Of a DNA stretch of 64,000 bases, positions 57,253 through 64,000 are shown piece after piece. Within the stretch, counting starts at the first letter, position 1. Every line of letters begins with the position of its first letter. Both the position numbers and the translations under genes were made by a program. The stretch covers positions 3,189,074-3,253,073 of the forward strand of contig NZ_CP041186.1 in assembly GCF_006517175.1 (NCBI RefSeq). Direction: 5' to 3'. This stretch comes from Persicimonas caeni (GTDB lineage Bacteria; Myxococcota_A; Bradymonadia; Bradymonadales; Bradymonadaceae). The notes under the pieces were generated by a model that did not search any database, was not told the DNA's origin, and saw only the letters and a list, made by a program, of their open reading frames with translations.

Positions 57253-58223
57253 TTGGTCCACAGAGCGGGCAGCTTGCCCGGCGCTTCGCCGTCGATGTCG
57301 AGCATGGCCACCCCTCCGTTGATCGAACGGGCCGCCACACGGCTGGCGCGGCGTCGGAAGATCTTTTTATTCTGCAAATGTCTGCCCTGGTAGATATCGA
57401 AGACCAGGCTGGCGATCTCACGGCGTTTGAGGTCGCCCATCAGCACGACCTGAAACTGGCCGTCGTCGAGCTCGGCGCCCGGCGCGATCCACATGCCGCC
57501 GCCGAAAAATTCGCCGTTGGCGACGACCACGTTGTTCATCTTGCCTTCGATCTCGACGGTGTCGTCGAGGCGAAGCTCCACGTCGATATTCTTGTAGCGC
57601 GCGAACGCCCGCGCCGTCGCCCACAGAAAGCTCGGCTTGGCGCCCAGGCCCTTCCAGCTCTTGTTGGCGATGCGGTCGACCGCCCCCGAGAAGCCGGCGC
57701 TGGCGATATTGACGAAGTAGCGCGTGGCGATCTCGCCCGAATCGTCGACAAAGCCGACCTCGCCGATGTCGATCTCACGCACGTGCTGGCCGCTGAGGTG
57801 CTCGATCGTCTCACTGTGGCCGCCCATCAGGCCGACCGTGCGCCGAAAATCTCCGCCGGTGCCCAGCGGAAGTACGCCGAGCACGGCTTCCGGGTTGATC
57901 GGCTCGGGAGCGCCGTCGCGCTTGCGCGTCATCCACCCGTCGTCGTCGATGGTGTAGAGGTCGTCGATGTCGGGCTTGTCGAAAAAGCCATTGACCACTT
58001 CGTTGAGCGTGCCGTCGCCGCCCACGGCGACGATCTGCTGCCACCCGGCCCGCAACGCCTCGCGTGCGAGGAGCGTGGCGTGGCCCGGCCCCTCGGTGAA
58101 GGCGTAGTCGATTTCGGGCAGCCGCGCGCGCAACAGGCGCTCCATGAGCCCCCACTCTTCTTCGACGGCGCCCGCTCCCGCCTTCGGATTGGCGATCACG
58201 AATGTTCTGAAGTTCAACGACAT
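57222..58223 (-). CDS. Diacylglycerol kinase family lipid kinase
   Basis: 333 aa. DagK/sphingosine-kinase catalytic domain: VIANPKAGAGAVEEEW (about 8-23), the Gly-rich nucleotide site AVGGDGTLNEVVNGFF (about 65-80), and PLGTGGDFRRTVGL (about 118). The C-terminal lobe has INIASAGFSGAVDR-type segments and NGEFFGGGMWIAPGAELDDG. It would phosphorylate diacylglycerol or another lipid alcohol. Start at 58223: the frame is open 95 codons upstream across the Fe-S protein gene. Ten bases after the stop of that gene, so in the operon. Confidence 0.88.
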   Translation of the reverse strand: MSLNFRTFVIANPKAGAGAVEEEWGLMERLLRARLPEIDYAFTEGPGHATLLAREALRAGWQQIVAVGGDGTLNEVVNGFFDKPDIDDLYTIDDDGWMTRKRDGAPEPINPEAVLGVLPLGTGGDFRRTVGLMGGHSETIEHLSGQHVREIDIGEVGFVDDSGEIATRYFVNIASAGFSGAVDRIANKSWKGLGAKPSFLWATARAFARYKNIDVELRLDDTVEIEGKMNNVVVANGEFFGGGMWIAPGAELDDGQFQVVLMGDLKRREIASLVFDIYQGRHLQNKKIFRRRASRVAARSINGGVAMLDIDGEAPGKLPALWTNHHCCLRLKL

Positions 58224-58233
58224 CGTCCACCCA

Positions 58234-59379
58234 TTACAATTCGAAAGCTCGACACACCAAATCCAACACATCGATCGCCACTTCATCTGCGCCGCCGGCC
58301 CGGCGGAACGCCTTGGTGCAGGTGGCCGAACCGCACACGATCGTGCTCGCCTCGTGCTCGCTCTCACGCTCCATCTGCTCGAGGCGGTCGGCCGCACACC
58401 GCTCGCTCGCCTCGGGGGCGACCAGGTGGTAGTGCGACGGCCCACCGCAGCACGGTGCGTCCGCGCGGTTGGTCGAAAACTCGTCGAGCGGCTTGCCGCA
58501 CAGCGCACTCAGCAGTGCGCGGGTCTCCTCGTACAGCTCCAGATGCCGCCCCACAAAGCACGAGTCGTGCAGCATCATCGCCTCGTCGCTCAGGTCGACG
58601 CGCGGCTCGAGCATGTCAACGCGCTCGGCCAGAAACTCGATCATGTGCACCACGTTCAGCGGGCTCTCCTGGCCGAAGCTCGTCCCCTCGCGGAACAAGG
58701 TGACCATCGCCGCGCAGTCGGTCACGATCATGTCGGCGTCCGACAGCATCGTCTCGAAATTGGTGCGGTACTCCTCGTAGGCCGCCCGGTTGCCCGTCGA
58801 CAGCAGCGGAAACCCGCAGCAGGCAAAGCCCTCGTCGTTGCGGCGAGTGTACAGGCGCACCTTCGTGCCGTGGAACATCTCGAGCAAAAGCCCGGTGCGC
58901 ACGATCGTCTCGGGCTCGTGATAGCGCACCTCGCAGTCGGGCATGTAGACCACCGAGGCGTCGTCGTCGAAGACCTCCTCGACCGTAAACCCATGGATAT
59001 CGGGGATCTGGGGAAGCTCCCCGTGCGGCGAGTTGTGCTTCAAGAAGGTCTCGTCGAGCCCCTCGAGCTCGTCGGGCAAATACCCGAGCTCGCGCATCCA
59101 TCCGCGCGCGGCCCACATCGCCTGGGGCACGTCGTTCTCGTGCAGACACCAATTCTGGCAGCGCAGGCACCCCATGCAGTGATAGAAGGTCTCGGCGACC
59201 TCCTCGGAGGGCTCGACCGCGCCGTCTTTGACCAGCTCGAACAGCCGCATCATGCCCCAGGGAGTCACCGTCTCGCGGTCCTCTGCCTCGGCGGCCGGAC
59301 ACGAAAAGCGGCACAGCTTCGGGCAATATGTGCAGTAGGCTGTCGCCCGATCGATTGGATCTCCAAAGCTCTTCTTCAT
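58234..59379 (-). CDS. Fe-S oxidoreductase subunit (CCG-domain, GlcF/GlpC-like)
   Basis: 381 aa. N-terminal Cys motifs CTYCPKLCRFSCP and CMGCLRCQNWC (about 15-28 and 68-78) for two [4Fe-4S] clusters. Two CCG-type segments follow: GFACCGFPLLSTGN (about 190) and DAPCCGGPSHYH (about 320). This is the electron-transfer subunit seen in glycolate, glycerol-3-phosphate and lactate oxidase complexes. ATG overlaps the upstream gene stop (ATGA). Expected to pass electrons from the flavoproteins encoded just upstream to the quinone pool. Confidence 0.88.
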   Translation of the reverse strand: MKKSFGDPIDRATAYCTYCPKLCRFSCPAAEAEDRETVTPWGMMRLFELVKDGAVEPSEEVAETFYHCMGCLRCQNWCLHENDVPQAMWAARGWMRELGYLPDELEGLDETFLKHNSPHGELPQIPDIHGFTVEEVFDDDASVVYMPDCEVRYHEPETIVRTGLLLEMFHGTKVRLYTRRNDEGFACCGFPLLSTGNRAAYEEYRTNFETMLSDADMIVTDCAAMVTLFREGTSFGQESPLNVVHMIEFLAERVDMLEPRVDLSDEAMMLHDSCFVGRHLELYEETRALLSALCGKPLDEFSTNRADAPCCGGPSHYHLVAPEASERCAADRLEQMERESEHEASTIVCGSATCTKAFRRAGGADEVAIDVLDLVCRAFEL

Positions 59380-60506
59380 GGTCCCACCGCCAACATGCGC
59401 CTGTCGTCGAACTCGCCTTTTAGCTTCTGCGCCCACTCCGGCCACGTCACGCTCGGCCCGCCGATAATCGGGCGCGCCTCGAGCGCCGTCTCGAACGCCT
59501 CCGGACTCCAGCCATCGTCGGGCACCTCGTCGAAGGTGACATAGGCTGTCGCCGCGTGGGTCGACCAGTCGACGATCTCGACCTCGCCGACCCCTTCGAG
59601 CGCGTCGATCGCCTCGCCGAGATGCGTCAAGCTGTAGGTCAGCGCCACCGTGCGGTCGGCCTCCTCGCGTGCGCGGCCGTCGGGCATCTCGGCGGCGAGC
59701 CGCCGACGAAGCTTTCGGACGGCCTCCCCATTGGCCGAGTCGAACGACTCGCCGTAGTGGGCGCGAAACCGATGCACCATCGCGTCCAGAAGCCGCGTCG
59801 GGGCGTGGACGACCGCCTGAAAACGTCCCTCGGAGCGCCGCCAGTGACACCACGCGCGGTGCACCCCGCGCTCGCCCAGCTCGCGCATCTTCTGTGCGGC
59901 GTCGGCCGCCGTGGCTGCCTCCCACTCGAACAGCCGCCCCGGAAACGGCTTCGACACGCTCAGCGTCACGTTCAAGATCACACCCAACGCCCCTTCGCCA
60001 CCGATGAACAGATGGCGCAGGTCGGGCCCGCTCGCCTTTCGAGGCGCCTCCAGATACCGGTAATCGCCCAGGGTCGGCGACACGGCCGACAGCGCCACGC
60101 AGCCCTCGCGGATATCGCCCGACAGCCGGTGCGGCTGGGTCGGATGACGCTTGGCCAAGAGGCCTCCGACAGTCGCGCTGTCCGCATACGGCCGGTAGGT
60201 CTGCAGTGAGTAGCCCTCTTCGCGCATCTTCTCGCGAAGCTCGCCCCAGCGAATCCCCGCCTCGACGCGCACCAGGTTGCTCTGACGGTCGAGCTTCAAG
60301 ATGTGGTTGCACCGCTCGGTGCGCACTGCCTCGAAGCCACGCTCGCCGATGACCTGCTCACGCAGATGCTGGCCGTCGCCGATCACCACCCGCGGCAGGT
60401 CCGCGTCGCCGCCGCGCCCGGCGATCAGGTGCTCGAGCTCGACGACGTCTTCGGGGAAATGCTCGGCCTGTGGCTCCGGCAGCTTTCTCTCTTCGTAGAA
60501 GCTCAT
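59376..60506 (-). CDS. FAD-binding oxidoreductase subunit (GlcE-like)
   Basis: 376 aa. FAD-binding type-4 (PCMH) domain: LDRQSNLVRVEAGIRWGELR (about 75-95), then TVGGLLAKRHPTQ and HLFIGGEGALGVILNVTL (about 165-180). Shorter than the first flavoprotein of the operon and lacking its His-rich C-terminus, as GlcE is relative to GlcD. The ATG overlaps the stop of the AGPS-like gene. Probably forms a complex with both neighbours. Confidence 0.82.
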   Translation of the reverse strand: MSFYEERKLPEPQAEHFPEDVVELEHLIAGRGGDADLPRVVIGDGQHLREQVIGERGFEAVRTERCNHILKLDRQSNLVRVEAGIRWGELREKMREEGYSLQTYRPYADSATVGGLLAKRHPTQPHRLSGDIREGCVALSAVSPTLGDYRYLEAPRKASGPDLRHLFIGGEGALGVILNVTLSVSKPFPGRLFEWEAATAADAAQKMRELGERGVHRAWCHWRRSEGRFQAVVHAPTRLLDAMVHRFRAHYGESFDSANGEAVRKLRRRLAAEMPDGRAREEADRTVALTYSLTHLGEAIDALEGVGEVEIVDWSTHAATAYVTFDEVPDDGWSPEAFETALEARPIIGGPSVTWPEWAQKLKGEFDDRRMLAVGP

Positions 60507-62131
60507 AGGTACACCTTCCCGGGGTTCATGATCCCGTCGGGATCGAACGCAGCCTTCAGCGCGTCGAACGCTTGGCGGCCGCCGCGATGATCGTGGTGCG
60601 ACCACGGCGCCTTCGACTCGCCCACGCCGTGGTGGTGCGCGACGCTCGCCCCGACGCTGGCCACGGCATCGAGCCCGGCCTTCCAGGTCGCGTCGTAGCG
60701 CTCGAGCGTCTCGTCCATGTCGGCGCCGAACCCCGAGAACGTAAAGTAGATGGAGCTGCCGTACGGGTAGACGTGGCTAAAGTGAGCCATCACCAGCACG
60801 TGCGGGGCCAGCGCCTCGCGCACGGTGTGGTACAGCTCGAGCACCTTCGACCAGCTCGTCGACACCTCCATCGTGTCGACGAACGCGCCGGCGTCGTACA
60901 TCGGCGACTGCTTGTAGGAGACGTTGTAGCGGTTCTCCAGCCAGTGCAGCCCGGGGCCCGGCCCCAGGTCGAGCCCGTAGCGGCCGAGCAGGTCGAAGGC
61001 GTATTGCGCCTCGTCCTCGACCAGCGGGCTCGAGCCCTCGAAGCCCACCACGAGCAAGCACTCTTTGGGCAAGACGTTCGTCAGCGAGTTGAGCGCCAGC
61101 GGGTTTCCGAGCACGCGGCCGACCACCGCGTGGGTCGCCTTGCGCACCTGCTCGCGCACCTTCGAGGTCACCGCGTCGGGCACCTTGTCGAAGGCGAGTT
61201 TGCGCAGGTTGCGAAGCAGCCCCGGCGGCACGTCCGACGAGCCCTTCTCGGCGTCGCTCGACTTGTGCAGCAGGGTATCGAGCGCGTCGTAAAGGCGCAC
61301 CACGGCCGGGCGAAGGCCCGCCTGCATCATGTCGCGAATGGCGTCGAGCGCGGTCTCGACGTCGGGAAACTTGAAGCCGCGATAGAACCGGTGGTTCGGC
61401 TTGCGGGCCATGTTGAAGGTCGCCTCGGTGAGCACCCCGAGGGTGCCCTCGCTGCCCACGAAGAGCTGGGTCAGGTCGGGGCCGGCCTGCGAGGCCATCT
61501 GCCGCGGCCTGTCGGCCAGCGGGTCGGCGGCGGTGTCGAGCACCTCGCCTGTGCCGGTAACCACTCGCAGCGACGCGACCATGTCCTCGATCTTGCCGTA
61601 CAGGCTCGAAAACTGGCCGGCCCCACGCGCGGCGACCCAGCCGCCGATGCTCGAGCAATAAATCGATGAGGGAAAGTGGCCCAGCGTGAACCCGCGTCGC
61701 TGCAGCTCCTCTTCGAAGGGCATGCCGATCGCGCCGGCCTGCACGCGCACGGTCATGTCGTCGGCGCGCGTCTCCACGATGCGGTCCATGCGCTTGACGT
61801 CGACGACGACCTTCGTCTCGTCGGCGAGCACGCCGCCGCACACCCCACTGCCGGCGCCAAAGGGCACCAGGGGCGTGCCCGTCTTGCGCGCCCAACGCAC
61901 CAAGCCTGTGACTTCGGATTCGTTGGCCGGCTGGACGATCGCCGCCGGACAGTGATGGTCGAGGTCGCGCCCGCGGGTGCGGATGATCCCGCGCGGCCAG
62001 CAGTCGACCTGGTAGGCGAGCCGGTCGGGCTTGCTGACCAACACCCGCTCGCGGCCGACGATGTCGGCCAGGTCGTCGACCATCGTTTTGGGAGGCTTCT
62101 TCACGGCGTCTTGTCGTGTCGTTGTTGTCAT
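60503..62131 (-). CDS. AGPS-like FAD enzyme (alkyl-DHAP synthase / GlcD family)
   Basis: 542 aa. FAD-binding type-4 domain: PFGAGSGVCGGVLADE (about 93), HFPSSIYCSSIGGWVAARGAG (about 155-175) and LFVGSEGTLGVLTEATF (about 225-240). The C-terminal domain carries SVAHHHGVGESKAPW (about 505), the His-rich motif of alkyldihydroxyacetonephosphate synthase, which exchanges the acyl of acyl-DHAP for an alkyl chain in ether-lipid synthesis. It ends AAFDPDGIMNPGKVYL like GlcD/AGPS proteins. Coupled to GlcE-like, GlcF-like and DagK genes by overlaps or close spacing. Either a GlcDEF-type oxidase using the His motif, or an ether-lipid enzyme with redox partners. Confidence 0.88.
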   Translation of the reverse strand: MTTTTRQDAVKKPPKTMVDDLADIVGRERVLVSKPDRLAYQVDCWPRGIIRTRGRDLDHHCPAAIVQPANESEVTGLVRWARKTGTPLVPFGAGSGVCGGVLADETKVVVDVKRMDRIVETRADDMTVRVQAGAIGMPFEEELQRRGFTLGHFPSSIYCSSIGGWVAARGAGQFSSLYGKIEDMVASLRVVTGTGEVLDTAADPLADRPRQMASQAGPDLTQLFVGSEGTLGVLTEATFNMARKPNHRFYRGFKFPDVETALDAIRDMMQAGLRPAVVRLYDALDTLLHKSSDAEKGSSDVPPGLLRNLRKLAFDKVPDAVTSKVREQVRKATHAVVGRVLGNPLALNSLTNVLPKECLLVVGFEGSSPLVEDEAQYAFDLLGRYGLDLGPGPGLHWLENRYNVSYKQSPMYDAGAFVDTMEVSTSWSKVLELYHTVREALAPHVLVMAHFSHVYPYGSSIYFTFSGFGADMDETLERYDATWKAGLDAVASVGASVAHHHGVGESKAPWSHHDHRGGRQAFDALKAAFDPDGIMNPGKVYL

Positions 62132-62142
62132 TTAGCCATTCA

Positions 62143-62325
62143 TTTCAAAGTTGATTCGTATGTAAAAAGTCTCCCGTCGGCATCGCCGGCTGATTTTGCC
62201 GCTCTCTTCGCCGCCAATACTCGACGATGCCACTCGCATCGCCTGCGTTTGTCGGCTTCGACCCCGGCAAAATCATCTCGCCGAGCCTCGGTCCGACTTC
62301 TCACACACGAATCAAAATTCGAAAC
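62143..62325 (-). repeat. Long palindrome directly upstream of the AGPS-like gene
   Basis: Outer arms TTTCAAAGTTGATTCGTATG (62143-62162) and CACACGAATCAAAATTCGAA (62304-62323) pair imperfectly; inner arms TGATTTTGCCG (62191-62201) and CGGCAAAATCA (62265-62275) pair perfectly. The palindrome ends 11 bp before the ATG of the minus-strand gene and touches the stop of the next one. Layout as in elements A and B, but without the tail sequence. Confidence 0.75.
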
Positions 62326-62328
62326 GCC

Positions 62329-62982
62329 TCATTCTTCATCGAACCGCCCGTATACGTTCGGCAACACCCACCGATCGAGCACTTCCTGCAAGAGCGCCTC
62401 GAGCCCACGCACAAAGCCTTCGAGCTTCTCTACACTAAGCTCGGGAGCGCCCTCCTCAAGTCCCCACTCGACGAGCCGTCCGATGAGCGCGTTCATCTTG
62501 GCCTCGACCACCCGGCCGAAGCGGGCCACCACGGCGCGGGCTTCTTCGTCCTGGGCGGTCTCGCGCACCAGGTTGTCGAGGTTGTCGACGCCGAAAAAGA
62601 GCGCGCTCGCCTCGGGAAACGCGTCGACCAGCTCGTCGAATTGCTCGCGAAACTCGGCGACGATCTCCTCGTCGAAGAACGCTTCCTCGCCGGGAGCCGC
62701 GACCAACTGGCGCGCCCGCCAGCCGAACTTCGCCGCGGTCGTGCCGAGGCTTTTGAGCGCGCCCAAAAGCGGCAGCCAAGTGGCCACGAAACCGACGATC
62801 TCGTCGCGGCTCGCCACCACCTGCTTGAGCACGGCGAGCATGCGCACGAAGCTCGTCTGCACGTCTTCCTCAGCCGGGTCGACGGGGGCCGGGCCGACGG
62901 GGGCCGATTCGGCGTCGCCGAGTTCCTCGATGGAGCGCTCGTCATCGGAAGATGCGGGTTGTTCTCGGTCCTCGGGCGGCAT
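62329..62982 (-). CDS. Acidic soluble protein, unknown
   Basis: 217 aa, predicted mostly helical; acidic Pro-rich N-terminus (about 40 residues), then helices such as SFVRMLAVLKQVVASRDEIV and FREQFDELVDAFPEASALFF, ending RWVLPNVYGRFDEE. No signal peptide or clear membrane helix, though one moderately hydrophobic stretch (GFVATWLPLLGALKSLG) exists. No family recognised. GAGG lies six bases upstream of the ATG at 62982. Confidence 0.65.
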   Translation of the reverse strand: MPPEDREQPASSDDERSIEELGDAESAPVGPAPVDPAEEDVQTSFVRMLAVLKQVVASRDEIVGFVATWLPLLGALKSLGTTAAKFGWRARQLVAAPGEEAFFDEEIVAEFREQFDELVDAFPEASALFFGVDNLDNLVRETAQDEEARAVVARFGRVVEAKMNALIGRLVEWGLEEGAPELSVEKLEGFVRGLEALLQEVLDRWVLPNVYGRFDEE

Positions 62983-63068
62983 CTTCGACCTCGAAGGCTG
63001 ACTGGTCAGTCACAGTAGGGGCATGATGCGACGGGGCGGGGGGACTTTGCAAGAAGAGAAGAAGGAGT

Positions 63069-63263
63069 GCAGGTCCAGCTTGGCGAGGCCCCCCATCCGC
63101 CTCGCGCTGAACTGCGCGCTCGGCACCTTCCCCGAGGGGAAGGGATGCTGTTGCGAAAAGCGAAGTGGGTTAATTGCGCAAAGGCACCCTTCCCCAGGGG
63201 GAAGGTGGCTCGCGCGTTTTACAGCGCGAGCCGGATGGGGGGGCGCCAAGAAGCTGAGCCTGC
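63069..63263. repeat. Long palindrome after the lamin-tail gene
   Basis: Arms GCAGGTCCAGCTTGGCGAGG, then CCCCCCATCCGCCTCGCGCT (63069-63108) pair imperfectly with CAGCGCGAGCCGGATGGGGG, then GGCGCCAAGAAGCTGAGCCTGC ending 63263. An inner pair CTTCCCC...GGGGAAG repeats the dyad. Located between two minus-strand genes (stop at 63273, start at 62982). No ORF. Confidence 0.82.
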
Positions 63264-63272
63264 GCCGCGGCT

Positions 63273-64000
63273 CTACGGGCTGTTGGGCTCTCCCGGGGTC
63301 GCCATGATGAAGTCGCGATAGTCCGGGTGCACGTTCTGGCCCCCACGGTCGACGCTCGACGCCTTCCACGAGCCGGCCTTGGTGCCGTCGCCGGCACTGC
63401 CGTCGGCACCGATCTTACGCTCCATCGAATAGTTGACCACGCCGTCCCCGACGGTCTTTCGCCCGCCCCAGAACGGAGGTCCATGGTCGCCGGCTTCGTC
63501 GATCACCTCGCCGGTCGCGTCGCGCAGATCCAAGTAGAACCCGAGGTTCTTGAGGTTGAGCCGCGGAAAGCGCGGGTCGTTAGCCATGTTGAGCACAAAG
63601 TCGGGGTTCAAAAAGGCGTGGTTGCCGCGCTGCGGGTCGCCCTCGCTGTAGGGAACCACGTTGTGGTCGAGCACCAAGAAGTACTCGCCGGGCTCGATGA
63701 CCGTGCCGGGAGTAAAACCGAGCTTGAAGTCGTCGCCGCCGGTGATGGTCCACATCGACATGTTGATGGGACGATCGGTGGGGTTGTAAAGCTCGATGAA
63801 CTCGTCGTTGCTCACCTCGTCGCGCACGGTATCGGTATGGTCGGAGGGATCGGGCTCGCCGTTCCAGCCGTCCCAGTGCACCTCGCTGATGACCACCGAG
63901 CCGGGGCCCGCCTCTTTGGAGCAGGTGGGGCGCTCGCCGTTCTCGTCGGGCTCCATGTAGTAGCACCACCCACCGTCGAGGGTGCGGCTGAGGCTCCACA
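63273..64000 (-). CDS. Lamin-tail-domain protein (partial, 5' end outside window)
   Basis: At least 242 residues; the frame remains open to the window edge upstream of a possible internal Met, with GGWCYYMEPDENG showing the sequence continues. A lamin-tail domain covers most of the visible part: VVISEVHWDGWNGEPDP, FIELYNPTDRPINMSMWTIT, VIEPGEYFLVLDHNVVP. It ends ATPGEPNSP. Such domains mediate adhesion or binding in secreted bacterial proteins. Related in domain type to the 38-40-kb lipoprotein. Confidence 0.82.
   Translation of the reverse strand, partial: WSLSRTLDGGWCYYMEPDENGERPTCSKEAGPGSVVISEVHWDGWNGEPDPSDHTDTVRDEVSNDEFIELYNPTDRPINMSMWTITGGDDFKLGFTPGTVIEPGEYFLVLDHNVVPYSEGDPQRGNHAFLNPDFVLNMANDPRFPRLNLKNLGFYLDLRDATGEVIDEAGDHGPPFWGGRKTVGDGVVNYSMERKIGADGSAGDGTKAGSWKASSVDRGGQNVHPDYRDFIMATPGEPNSP

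Noticed and set aside
62227-63018. Plus-strand frame opposite the 62.3-kb gene
   Set aside because: Antisense shadow; the minus-strand frame has a ribosome-binding site and a start that fits.
1-64000. tRNA or rRNA genes
   Set aside because: No cloverleaf or rRNA-like stretch was recognised by eye. A covariance search would be needed to exclude a tRNA fully.

Overview
The window reads as a chromosomal segment of a GC-rich delta-proteobacterium-like organism, most plausibly Bradymonadota/Myxococcota. Supporting traits are two proteins with MYXO-CTERM-type tails (a Cys motif, one membrane segment, an Arg cluster), lamin-tail-domain proteins, many Asp/Glu-rich lipoproteins and a Mcu-like chaperone-usher cluster. 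This placement is inference from family content. I saw no rRNA, tRNA or CRISPR array.

Layout. 1-5.1 kb: branched-chain amino-acid-type ABC permease/ATPase genes (livG, livH, livM) with an acyl-CoA synthetase between livG and livH. 5.2-5.7 kb: a Cys-rich lipoprotein bracketed by inverted 30-bp repeat arrays. 6.2-13.7 kb (minus strand): a chaperone-usher fimbrial cluster with four DUF4402 pilin-like subunits, a PapD-type chaperone, a large usher and a sigma-54 activator; a very good sigma-54 promoter lies before the last subunit. 13.8-16.4 kb: PlsC-like acyltransferase and cardiolipin synthase. 16.8-19.6 kb: ferritin-like DUF892 protein, an ExbD-like lipoprotein and a collagen-like lipoprotein. 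19.9-26.1 kb: a zinc-uptake operon (porin, two metal-ligand-rich lipoproteins, ZnuA, ZnuC, ZnuB). 26.3-31.6 kb: two MATE paralogues flanking a diheme cytochrome, a MYXO-CTERM protein and a membrane protein. 31.9-33.5 kb: an IS3-type element inside a repeat array. 33.8-40.2 kb: amidase, a 67-aa protein, a MutS-like ATPase, two membrane proteins and a caspase-like/lamin-tail lipoprotein. 40.4-42.0 kb: a second insertion sequence. 42.1-49.8 kb: PlsB-like acyltransferase, GpsA-like dehydrogenase, RdgB, an SLC12-type transporter and a fructosamine kinase. 50.1-52.4 kb: TetR regulator, CoaD, AmpG-like MFS protein. 52.8-57 kb: a small charged protein, a NAGPA/SLH surface protein and a Sel1-repeat lipoprotein. 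57.2-62.1 kb: an operon of an AGPS-like flavoenzyme, a second FAD protein, an Fe-S protein and a diacylglycerol kinase. The end holds an unknown protein and a truncated lamin-tail protein.

Themes. Phospholipid synthesis recurs (PlsC, Cls, PlsB, GpsA, DagK, AGPS-like), as do metal handling and surface proteins.

The most unusual signal is non-coding. A family of palindromic elements has two complementary arms followed by a conserved tail (approximately AGCAGGCGCCTCG, then CCTGCAAGGCC). Copies lie just 5' of the start codons of livH, the porin gene and the caspase-like lipoprotein gene. Two copies sit inside coding sequence and are translated in the same frame into the N-terminal region of exported proteins (the 21.8-kb lipoprotein and ZnuA). 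Arm sequences differ between copies yet stay complementary. Another copy appears to have been split by an insertion sequence (40.3/42.1 kb). Longer palindromes of similar design but unrelated sequence fill several other intergenic gaps (49.8, 56.8, 62.1 and 63.1 kb).
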